From positions 79,153,679 through 79,217,678 of the forward strand of contig OX638134.1 in the NCBI GenBank assembly GCA_951804985.1: 64,000 nucleotides of DNA, read 5' to 3'. Position 1 is the first letter of the stretch; the number at the start of each line of letters is the position of its first letter. Below, piece after piece: positions 33,972 to 44,394 of the stretch. The DNA comes from Dryomyza anilis. Taxonomy: Eukaryota > Arthropoda > Insecta > Diptera > Dryomyzidae. The notes beneath the pieces were generated by a model. The model searched no databases. It had not been told where the DNA came from and saw only the letters and a program-made list of their open reading frames with translations. A program made the translations under genes and the position numbers.

Positions 33972-35034
33972 AAGGGTTTTTCAATAAGAGCGCTACAAAA
34001 GTAAATAAAACAAAAACGGTTTTGGATATCAATGAAATTCTTTATTCCTGTAAAAGTATGTTCGATACCATATGTATGGAACTCGATTTCTTTTGCAAGG
34101 CCACCACGGGCACGCTTGCAGAAGTCCAGACGCTGAACCCAATTTTCGACGGTTTTCAAGCATAAATCGGCCGATACTACTGCAATTTCACGTCCAATAA
34201 CGTACGAAGTTCATCAATCGTCGCTGGCTTGTTGGCATAGACCATAGACTTGACGTAGCCACACACGAAATAGTCTAACGGTGTCAAATCGCACGACCGA
34301 GGCGGCCAATCGACTGAACCATTTCGTGAGAGAACACGTTCTCCAAACTTGGTTTCCAATAAACTGATTGTGGCATTCGCTGTGTGGCTTGTGGCGCCGT
34401 CCTGTTGGAACCACATATCCTCCAAGTCCATATCGTCCAATTGGGGACAAAAATATTCGGTTATTCGGTTAAAATCCGAATAATTTTCAAGTTGTTGCTC
34501 AGCCCAATTCACGAACATACGACGTTTCTGGTGGTCAAGCGGCTTCAGTTCTTGCGTCAATTTGATTTTGTAAGGATGTATGCCTAAGTCTTTTCGCAAA
34601 ATTCGCCATAAGGACGTCACAGAGATGCCTAACGCTTGAGAACGACGTGTGAGAGACACATTTGGGCTTTCTTCAACTGAAGCCTCAGCGGCAGCAATAT
34701 TCTCGACACTACGGGCACTTCTTTGTCTCACTGGCACGGAACATTTTGTACTGTGCCTGTGGATTCAAATTTTTCCACTAGACGCTCAATTGTTGATCTG
34801 CTAGGACGCATATGACGACCATAAATTGGACGTAGCGCTCTTAACGTTGAGGCCACTGACTCCGAATTTCGGTAGTAAATTTTAATAATTTCGACTCGTT
34901 GTTGGCTCGTATATCTTTCCATCACTAAATGGCAAACCTTATTGAAGAGAAATGTTAAAAGAGCGGCAAGAAATATGGCGTCGTTTGCTGTCCCTGTCGC
35001 TCTACTTTTGTAGCGTCCCTGTTGAAAAACCCTT
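33972..35034 (-). mobile_element. DD41D (rosa-type) mariner, 1063 bp with both terminal inverted repeats
   Basis: TA at 33970-33971 and 35035-35036 flank 32-bp inverted repeats that start AAGGGTTTTTCAA and end GCTACAAAAGTA, matching at 28 of 32 positions. The transposase lies on the minus strand. The spacing between the second and third catalytic Asp (QDGA ... TPLDYF) is 41 residues by my count, the signature of the DD41D rosa group of Tc1/mariner elements. It is inserted in ACTATTAAAT-rich MITE-like DNA. Confidence 0.88.
34177..34925 (-). pseudogene. Broken mariner transposase
   Basis: Starts MERYTSQQRVEIIKIYYR (paired-like DNA-binding N-terminus) at 34925. A one-base frameshift near 34,735 is followed by the second HTH region (VSLTRRSQALGISVTSLWRI). 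The catalytic domain keeps WFQQDGATSHTA and CDLTPLDYFVCGYVKS. An internal deletion joins the segment VNWAEQQLENYSDF directly to RITEYFCPQLDDM, removing roughly 85-90 residues with the first catalytic Asp. The product cannot be active, though the inverted repeats could still be recognised in trans. Confidence 0.85.
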
Positions 35035-35579
35035 TATGTGTTTGTTCAAGCTTTAAATTTTGTGAATTTTTAATATATTTAAATGTATGTATTAAATAAA
35101 TTAAAAAACATAGAAAAAATAAAATTTTTAACAAAAAAAAATTAAGGGAAAAGTAGAGAATTTTAAAACTGTCTTTATTTCATAAACGCCAAACGAACCA
35201 GCAAATATTCATTTAATGTCCTGTGGCTGTAGATTTAATTATCCTTTGAATTCAATTGTCCTTCACTATGCTTTTTTTGTGACTTTTCTTATAACTTTTG
35301 TATAGGATTAATTTTATTTTTTGAATTTCTTTTTATTTTTATTTTTATTTTTTTATTTTACAAGTTTTTTTTTTATTTTACAATATTCATTTCTTTTTTT
35401 ATTTTTTTTTCAATTTTTTTTATATATTTTTCATTACATTTATTTTATTCATCATCAAAACATAATAAATTCTGCAACCGCCGACAAATTGGATTTTCTA
35501 CAACAGCGTCGCGACTCAATGTCAGCAACAACAAGAACAACAACGAAAAAAACACCCACAAAAAAAAAAGAAACACCCA
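35035..35579. other. T-rich spacer
   Basis: Mostly poly-T and TTTTTATTTT runs (35,310-35,440), then a short AACAACAAC/AAAACACCC stretch. No gene recognised. Confidence 0.5.
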
Positions 35580-36900
35580 CAAAATAAAGTCAAGCACTTC
35601 CTCCCTTCTGTGTCGTCTTCATTCTTTATTGTTTGTCATTCCCCATTGTTGTTATCTTTTTATTCGTTAAATTCGCGCAAATTGCTGTACTTAGCACCAG
35701 GCGACATCACCAACGATTTAATCAGCGCTTCCGCTTTGTTCCTCCAACAATGTAGCATCATTCGATCTCAATCTTTCTCCGTAATCTCCACCAACATGTT
35801 TTTTCAGACTACATTATAATCCGCAGTCTGGGCGCCATTTCATCAACCAGCCAACCTACCAACCAACCCCACTTCAACAACTGACTTTATTACACATTTC
35901 ATTTTTGACTTCGACCCCATGACCTATACCTACACATGACATCGGCAAGGTCCTGACCAAATTGCCTTCGCATTTCTCTACACAACCTTACGAAAATTTT
36001 TGTCATTCACTACATCATAATAAGCATTCCCTACTCCGTGCCCTATAAATAGTAATATTTTTCATTTTCATTTTTGTTCTACTGTACTTGTGTATTTCCC
36101 ATCCGCACTGCGTCCATTCAACTATTCATTTTACTTACTACTCTAGTCTACAAAGCAGCATCCGCACCATAAATTGTTATATCAAATTTTGTACTTCCCT
36201 CTCATCGCATAATTAATTCCATTCTCCATTGCATATTCCGTGCTTCTCGACAACGTATACCCGACCCTACTCTTTATTTTATACCACTGCATACCGCGTA
36301 CACTCCGTTGCTTCATAGACCAATTTAGTCGCACACTATTTTTGATATCATTCTCTGTATCATATCTTCATTCTATCCACTATCTTACTATTCATCCTAT
36401 GCTCCATCCCACTCTTCATCCATCTCTATCCATCCATTGCGTTTCTCTTCTTCTGAACCATTCGCCGCCTTCCCCTCTCAATTAATTCCTCCAAATATTT
36501 TTCATTTTCCATAATTCACTACCTCACCCTTTATTGGTCCCATTTTGTATATAATTTTATAAATGATTTTTCATATTATTCCTTAAATAACATTTATTAT
36601 AAATTTCATTCCCCTGACTGCGTCATTCTGATAGTTCCGGCTATCGTTGTGCTACACCCTATTTAACCTTGTCTCACTCTACCCTCTACTTCAAGCTACA
36701 AATAATAATTCGTTCAACGGACGTTGTGTTCTTCTTTTGCACTGTTTTATATTCAATGTTCCCCCATTCTGATTCTGTTGTTGTCTCCACAATTTGTTTG
36801 GCTAAAGAAATTAAAGGACATAGCCTCAATTTTACTAAAAGTACTAAGCACAGTTTTGATAAATGTACAGGGTGCCTAATTTTTGAATTTCTAATATATA
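35580..36900. other. Pyrimidine-rich region of unknown origin
   Basis: On the plus strand this 1.3 kb is unusually C+T-rich (TCCATCCC, CTTCATCC, CCAACCAACC words) and richer in GC than its surroundings. Several short frames are open (for example 36240-36485) but show no domain, and their composition follows the base bias. It could be the untranslated part of a retroelement or an ancient gene remnant. Confidence 0.35.
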
Positions 36901-37770
36901 CATACTATTAAGTATTTTAAAGTTTACTTTTAAATAAACGTTTTATGGTATACAAAACTCAGCATTCATGATTTTTAACTTTTATTCGATTTTTTAATTT
37001 TACGATATATTCGTATATTTTACAATTATTTTATATTCGTAAAGAAAATGAAGCAAACAAGAAGAAAACAAGATTATGATGTTGTGAGTTCTTTATTCAT
37101 TATTCGTCAAATTATTTCTAAGACAAAATATTTATGTAAATTATGCGTATATTAAACATAAATATATTTCGTAACTTTACGAAAGTTCATTCGTTCTATG
37201 TACGAATTTTTTTGTGGAATATTTCTGTCAAACAAAATTAACTTTTTGTTTTATTTTGAGTGTCGATGACAAGAAAAAAATGAAAATTTAAAACTACAAT
37301 AATATGATTTGTTTATATAAATATTTGCGAACATTTTGTATTTTTAAGAATATATGGTATATGAGCAAATCCAGAAAAATGTTTACCTTGACATAAAGCA
37401 ATGAATAGTAATTATTTGTTGGCTTTCATATTTTACATTTTAATTGAATATTGTTAAGAATACTTGAATTAATAAATGCCAACCATTTTTGAGTTCATAA
37501 GTTGCTCTGTCGATTTGCTATATGTGACCAATGTAAGAAAAACGTCAAAAATACCGATGATACGCGCAGGTTTAGCATCGTTCAAATCATCACTATTGCT
37601 ACGGCTTGCAAGATATCACTACACTTTTAATACAATCGCTAGCTAATACCCGAATACAAACAAAAATATAAGTTGTACCGACTAGACCGTGAGCACATTA
37701 AGACAATATCTTAAAATATTCAAAAGAGTAAAACAAAAACAATTAAAAATATATGTCGTATAAGTGTGCG
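36901..37770. other. AT-rich spacer, nothing recognised
   Basis: About 870 bp without features that I can define. Confidence 0.5.
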
Positions 37771-38066
37771 ATAATAATATAATAATAGTTGGGCAGTACA
37801 GTCCTATAAGAACTTAGCCGAGCTCTCTCACCATTTTGAGCTGTGCGTGTTATATTTGTACTCAAAGTGGTGGGACCTACAGTTTATTGTCGAATCCGAA
37901 CGACGGGTGAGCGCTTTTCATAGGCAATGTTTTACTCTCGTAGGTTTGCAATTTACTGCCGAGAGGTAGCGCGGTATAGAAAAGATGTTGTTAGCCCCAG
38001 TCCAGGCTTGAACCGGGGACCTTTCGGCTCGCAGTCCAACGCACTAACCACTGAGCCACCGCGACT
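37771..38066 (-). mobile_element. tRNA-derived SINE, copy 2
   Basis: Reverse complement of SINE copy 1: head with TCGCGGTGGCTCAGTGGTTA, B box GGTTCAAGCCTGG, the same body (GCGCTACCTCTCGGCAGTAA, GGTGAGAGAGCTCGGC) and a TATTATTAT-rich tail at the left. Differences from copy 1 are scattered substitutions. Two copies show this is a family, not a relic tRNA gene. Confidence 0.8.
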
Positions 38067-38510
38067 ATCGCGTGCCATATCCCAAACGAATTTTGCACAG
38101 AGGTGGAGGTATGATACAACTTTTGGAACGAAAACGAAAATTTACCCTTCTTTTCAAGGTATGAGCCGCTGCTTGTATCTAATGTATCTTTTTTTTATTA
38201 ATTTTTAATAAAATAGGTAAATATAAAGATTCTAAGATATGACTTGTGAATGTTCCCCTGACACCAACAAAGAAGGACACGCTGGAACTTTCGAAAGCAA
38301 AAACGTGATTGGCCCGAAAAATAACTTTTTTCTAAGGTACATCTACAATTTCATCTGCATTTGGCTGGACATAGGTGTGATCGGAAATTTATGCCACGAA
38401 TTAATTTAAAAATACAATACCGCTTCAGTATTATTGATCAATCATTTTTATTGAGAAAACAAAATTTCAACATATGGTAGAACAGAGCTGTGAAGGTTGG
38501 ATTACGATTA
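38067..38510. other. Spacer, nothing recognised
   Basis: About 440 bp with a GC-richer stretch at 38,270-38,400 but no coding signal. Confidence 0.4.
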
Positions 38511-38519
38511 CTTTTGATT

Positions 38520-38590
38520 ACGATGCTTTAGTAATTACGATTCTTTAGTAATTACGATTCTTTAGTAATTACGATTCTTTAGTAATGTAA
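38520..38590. repeat. 17-bp tandem repeat CTTTAGTAATTACGATT
   Basis: About 3.5 near-identical units immediately left of the foldback element. Confidence 0.8.
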
Positions 38591-38650
38591 TTTCGCCTAA
38601 AATGTTCAAAAAATCTCAATTTCTTCAAAATAATTGTTTCGTTATATCGG

Positions 38651-39227
38651 CCATTCCACGTCAAACCGGGCGGTTTTCGACAAAAATGATTTAATGAGCT
38701 CCAATCTTTTGGAAATTTTACAGACAAGTTCTGTCCCAAAAAATATTTGACACGTATTTTATTTTATTAAAAAAATGATTTTATCTGACAGTTCTACCCC
38801 TTAATAAATTGAAAAATTACGTCGATTTTTCACATTTTGCATTTCGTTAAACTACTGTAGCACGTGAACTATAACTTCAATATTGAACTATTTGGACTCA
38901 TTTGAAAAGTAATAATATGCTCTTTCTAATAGTTTACTCCTTTTTAAAACCTCTAATACAAATATAATAAGAAATGATGGTCCGAAAGTTTTAAAACCGA
39001 TTTTTCAATATTAAACTTATGGTTCACTTACTACAGTCATTTAACTGATTACAAAATGTTGAATTTCAACGAAATTTTTTAATTTATTAAGGGGTATAAC
39101 TACCAAATTTTTTTTTTATAAAACATGAAACACGTGTAAAATATTTTTAGACATAGAACAAGACTGCAAAGTTTTAACGAAATCAAAAATAGTAAATCTC
39201 AAAAGTGCCCGGTTTAACGTGGAATGG
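38651..39227. mobile_element. Foldback element 2 (CCATTCCACG termini)
   Basis: The outer 21 bp of each end match at 20 positions when inverted (CCATTCCACGT, C or T, AAACCGGGC). Inner segments are also mirrored: CTACCCCTTAATAAATT versus AATTTATTAAGGGGTA, and CTACTGTAGCACGTGAACTA versus TGGTTCACTTACTACAGTC. So the whole 577 bp is an imperfect palindrome centred near 38,940. No coding sequence; class unknown. Confidence 0.8.
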
Positions 39228-39426
39228 ATGATATACTTAATTATATGATATTCACTGAAATATATTGAAATATTAAAGTCATAAAAATAACTTTACTTCA
39301 CTTATTCAATAAATATTTTGTAAATAACAATATTCTTTATAATTTTGAATCAATCAATTTTAAATCAAGTTACCGCGTATGGCGACTTTCATTAAAAGTG
39401 AAGCACGCAAACAGATTTATATTACA

Positions 39427-40509
39427 CTAGCTGGACCCGTGCACCACTCGTGCCAAGATTATGTGAATTCATAGATATAACGCGATTTTATTAATATAAA
39501 AAAACATTATTATTATTTTTTATATCAGCGGCCCGTGCTTCGCTGTGGAAGTTTTTATTGGTTTTATAAATGTAGTAACCAAATAATAATTCACCGCCAA
39601 TACAACTTTTCTCAAAGACAATTCAGACAGTAGAATATTTCGCCGTAGAATTCTTCCCCATAGAACGCTTTACCGTAGAATTCTTCCCGGTAGAATTCTT
39701 CCCCGTAGAGTTTTTCCCAGTAGAAGTTTTAGTGTAGTTAGTTTTAATGTGGTGAGTTTTAGTATGTTGAATTTTTAGTTTAGTGAATTTTTAGTGTGGT
39801 GAGTTTTAGTGTGGTGTGTTTTAGAGTGGTAAGTTTCGGTATGGTGAGTTTTAGTGTGGTGAGTTTTAGTGTGGTGAATTTTTAGTGTAGTTAGTTTTAA
39901 TGTGGTGAGTTTTAGTGTGAGTTTTATTGTGGTGAGTTTTAGTGCGGTGAGTTTTAGTGTGGTGAGTTTTAGTGTGGTGAGTTTCGGTGTGGTGAGTTTT
40001 TAGTATGGTGAGTTTTAGTGTGGTGAGTTTTAGTGTGGTGAATTTTTAGTGTGGCGAGTTTAAGTGTGCTGAGCTTTATTGTGTTGAGTTTTAGTGTGGT
40101 GAGTTTTAGTGTGGTGAATTTTGGTGTGGTGAGTTTTAGTATGGTGAATTTTTAGTGTGGTGAGTTTTAGCGTGGTGAGTTTTATTGTGATGAGTTTTAG
40201 TGTGGTGAGTTTTAGTGTGGTGAGTTTTAGTGTGGTGAGTTTTAGTGTGGTGAGTTTTAGTTTGGTGAGTTTTAGTGTGGTGAGTTTAAGTGTGGTGAAT
40301 TTTAGTTTTTTGTTTCATCTTTTTAGATTGTGTATGTGCTGAGTTATGTCGTTTTGAAAGTTTAGGTTATATGGGAGGTACCACGACCCTTTGTCCAATC
40401 CCGCCCATATATAGCCTATGACACACTCCATAGTATTCAGTTAAATCGGTTCAGCAGTTTAGACGTGATGCCAGACTGACAGACGGACCAAGAGTTTTAT
40501 ATATATAGA
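39427..40509 (-). mobile_element. Non-autonomous Helitron, copy 5 (complete ends)
   Basis: On the minus strand it starts A/TCTATATATATAAAACTC and ends in CTAG/T, preceded by a degenerate hairpin (GCACGAGTGGTGC). Contents in order are the subterminal GGGCGGGATTGGACAAAGGG segment, the 15-bp minisatellite (39,725-40,305, about 38 units), the GAATTCTACGG repeats and the 3' end. At 1083 bp it is the longest complete copy in the window. Confidence 0.8.
39725..40305. repeat. 15-bp minisatellite GTGGTGAGTTTTAGT inside Helitron copy 5
   Basis: About 38 units with AATTTTTAGT and TCGGT variants; a perfect run at 40,195-40,260 suggests recent expansion. Confidence 0.85.
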
Positions 40510-41689
40510 TAAGGGCTTATAAGATTTTATTCAAAAGCACTAAGATGTGCTCGTACATTTTTTTGAGAAATTTGGTCAACCCCAAAAGATTTTCTATAAT
40601 TTTGTAATTTTAGAGCTCTTTAAACATTTTTGAAAACATGTTTCTTATTTAATACATTTTGTAAGTTTACGAGCCCTAATATTTTTACGAACAAACATAA
40701 AGTCTATTGAATTAGTTTTCTAAAATAAAACATTGAAAATAAAATAATTTTTTTTGTGTTTTTAATTTTTATGTTTTTTACAAAAATTTTGTATATTTAC
40801 AAAAATGTTGTATTTTAAAAACATTTTTTAAGCTTTTTTTAAAAACATTTTTCTATAACTCAAATAAATTTTGATGCAAAACAAATCTTGTTTCAAAACA
40901 TTTTGTAAGTTTAAAGCACTCATATATTTAACAAGAAACTTCTTTAAAAATAGTCTGCATAACTACATACGTATTTATTTTGAATTAAATTATAATTAAT
41001 TTTTCGTAATTTCGTGAATACACAAAAGTGGAAAGGAACAAATCCATTTATTATAAAATTTATGTTATTATTTAAATTAAAATTTTTAGTTTTTATTGCT
41101 TGTTAAGTTCTTCTTTTGTAATGACAATTAATTCGTGTTTTCTACTATACTTAACAACAAAAAAAATTAGTTATCAAAAACTTTGTTTTTTAATTTTGGA
41201 TTTTTCGCAAACACCCTGTTATAAATGCACACAATATTGCGATCGTCTTGGGTGCTGCGTAAATATTGTCATGCTTAACTTTCACTTTGCAAAGGATTCG
41301 GCTGCTGTCAGCAACAATAACGTTGAGCACAACTACAGCAGCAGCAACATCCGCCACACCAACAGCAACAACATAAACAACTGCAATGGCAGCGACCAAA
41401 GCCTTAAGTATTGCCAACTTAATAGTCTGGAAATAATGGCCAATCAAATGCTGCTCAAATGGCGGCTACTGTTGCTGCTTCTTTCTTTGTTTATTTAGTA
41501 TTTTCTGTCTGATATTTTAGCCTTTTCTACGGTCACACAGACAGACTTAACGTCCGTCTTTTTGTCTATTTGAATATGTCTTTCACGAATGATTGTTGTC
41601 TGTTTGATTAAACTTGCTAGCCAAATAACAACATCCACAAAAATAAAATTCACTCAGAAAACACATTTTGTTTAGAACAAATAGTCATA
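40510..41689. other. AT-rich spacer with one GC-richer islet
   Basis: The islet at 41,220-41,500 has CAGCAGCAACATCCGC and AACAACTGCAATGGCAGCG words, as in fly untranslated or low-complexity coding sequence. A frame there is open for 132 codons (41100-41498, plus). It lacks a domain and ends in a hydrophobic run, so it is not called as a gene. Confidence 0.35.
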
Positions 41690-43185
41690 ATTTTTATTTT
41701 TAGTTTAAAAGGAATTTTTAGTGACGAAATTAAATTCTAATGTAGTTTTGAGTCCATGCAAAATTATAATTTGAATTTTTACTAAATAAAACTGTATATT
41801 TAGTTAAAAATTCAATATATAGTAAAAATTGAATTTTTAGTAAAAAATTGAATTTTTAGTTAAAAATTTACATTTTAGTTAAAAATTTACATTTTAGTTA
41901 AAAATTTACATTTTAGTTAAAAATTTACATTTTAGTTAAAAATTTACATTTTAGTTAAAAATTGAATTTTTACTTAAGAATTGAATTAATAGTGAGAAGT
42001 TCAATTTTGAGTGAAAATTGAATTTTTAGTGAAAAATTGCATTTTAATGAAAAATTAAATTTATAGTGAAAAATTTATTTTTCAGTGAATAATTAAATTT
42101 TTAATGAAAAATTCAATTTTTCACTAAAAATTGAATTTTTAGTGAAAAATTGAATTTTTAGTAAAAAATTGAATTTTTAGTGAAAATTGCATTTTTAGTA
42201 AAAAATTGAATTTTTAGTGAAAAATTGCATTTTCAGTGAAAATTTTTATTTTATAGTGAAAAATTGAATTTTGAGTGAAAAATTGAATTTTTAGTGAAAA
42301 ATTGAATTTTTAGTGAAAAATTGAATTTTTAGTGAAAAATTGAATTTTTAGTGAAAAATTGAATTTTTAGTGAAACATTGAATTTTTAGTGAAAAATTGA
42401 AATTTTAGTGAAAAATTGAATATTTAGTGAAAAATTGAACTTTTAGTGAAAATTTAGTTTTTAGTTAAAAGTTAAAATTTTAGTGGTAAATTGAATTTTT
42501 AGTGAAAAATAAAGTTTTTAGTAAAAATTGAACTTAAAGTGAAAAATTTAATTTTTATTTAAGAACTGAATTTTTAGTGAAAAATTAAATTATTAGTTAA
42601 TAATTAAATTTTTAGTGAAAAATTGATTTTTTAATTGAAAATTAAATTGTTAGTTAAAAATTGAATTTTTAGTGAACATTTTTTAATTTAATTTTTAGTA
42701 AAAAAATTAATTTTTAATTTAGTTAAAAATTTAATTTTTAGTTAAAAATTTAATTTTTAGTTAAAAATTTAATTTTTAGTTAAAAATTTAATTTTTAGTT
42801 AAAAATTTAATTTTTAGTTAAAAATTTAATTTTTAGTTAAAAATTTATTTTTTAGTTAAACATTTATTTTTTAGTTAAAAATTTAATGTTTAGTTAAAAA
42901 TTTAATTTTTTGTGAAAAAATATTTTTTAGTGAAAAATTAAATTTTTAGTTAAAAACTGAATTTTTAGTAAAAAATTAAATTGTTAGCGAAAAAAATTGA
43001 ATTTTTATTTAAAAATTTAATTTTAATTTACAAATTTAATTTTTAGTGAAAAATTTAATTTTTAGTGAAAATTTAAATTTTTAGTGAAAAACTGAATTTT
43101 TAGTGAAAAATTGAATTTTTAGTGAAAAATTGAATTTTTAGCGAAAAATTGAATTTTTAGTGAAAAATTTAATTTTTAGTTGCTT
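41690..43185 (-). repeat. 19-bp minisatellite block d (CACTAAAAA subfamily, minus orientation)
   Basis: Units read TTTTTAGTGAAAAATTGAA on the plus strand. Sub-arrays of local variants occur: ATTTACATTTTAGTTAAAA at 41,870-41,960 and AATTTAATTTTTAGTTAAA at 42,720-42,860, indicating local homogenisation. Confidence 0.9.
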
Positions 43186-44394
43186 CATTTTGTGCCAACT
43201 AAAACTGTTCCAAAAGTGAGCATCTCAGTTCGTTCTATAGTTTTAAGTACTTCAATTAAAACGTTCCATTCACTGTGTACTAATTGCATTTAATGCAGCA
43301 AATGGAAAGGTAAAAAAAAACTAAAAGAAATAAATAAAAAAAGGCAGCAGCAGAAAATTCAGCACTTCGTAGAGCTCTATTGCAGTGAAAACAACATTTT
43401 TTTGCTGCTCACTTTTGTAAAAAAGAAAATCGGGAACAATACTAAGAAAATAAGTTTGAAAAACGTCTTCTATTTGTCTGTAAATTAGGTGAAAACACTT
43501 AGATTGTAGACGGCAACAATGAAGACAGCGCAGTAGAGAACAGAGCGTTTGTTGCTCAGAGACAGCAACACAAAAAACAGCTTTTTAAATGTTGATGTTT
43601 TTGCTGCCAGGACGAATTAAGTTGGCGGCCACTTTTTCACCTGCAGCTTATTTTAATTGAATTTTAAAAAAGTGTTTTTATTTATCTTTTATTTGAGTTG
43701 TTTATTGCTGCTCTTAAAAGTTACTGTTGCTGCTTTTTAGTTTGTTGCTGCTTTTATGTTTGTTGCTGCCTCAAGTTTGCGTAATTTAATCCGCGGTGTC
43801 AGACTTTTAGTGGCCACCACTTTTTACAAATTGTTTGTCTAATATAAAAAAATATAAAATAAAACATTTTACAAACAAAAACTGAGGTTGACCACTTAAT
43901 TAATGCTCACTTCGTTTTTATTTATTCTTTGGTTTGTAATTTTAAATATGATTTTAAAGTTGGTATTTGAAAAGGGTTTTTTGTTTTGATTCAACCATTT
44001 CAAATGCAGTACAGTTTTTTGCTTTTATTTTAGTATTTTTTCATATTTCTTGTTAATTTTGATTGAGCATTTTTATTTCTAATTTTAATAACATTTTATT
44101 GTATTTTTTCAACCATAAATTGACAGCATTATTAAACATTTTTCTCATTTAATATATTTTTAGTAATTTACCATTTCAAATATATTTTTTATTTATATTG
44201 AACTTTTTAATTAATTTGAATGGCATAGAATGGACTAGTATCACACAATTAATAGTTACTCAATTCGGTGTGACAACAATATTTGCAACATTTTATTTCA
44301 GATATGAAGAATGCTTTTTATCATGGAAACTTGAAGTATTTAATTAGAGCGAAAATTGCAATTTCGATTAATAAAATCGAAAATGTTGTCAGTT
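43186..44394. other. Spacer, nothing recognised
   Basis: Contains a moderately GC-rich patch at 43,480-43,800 with repeated TTGCTGCT words. No exon or RNA gene supported. Confidence 0.4.

Noticed and set aside
36240..36485. 81-codon plus-strand frame in the pyrimidine-rich region.
   Set aside because: Residue content reflects the C+T bias and neighbouring frames are similarly open; no homology recognised.
41100..41498. 132-codon plus-strand frame with Asn/Ser-rich middle and a terminal signal-like hydrophobic run.
   Set aside because: No domain, the hydrophobic run ends in a stop and no good splice donor was found; composition resembles CAA/CAG-rich untranslated sequence.
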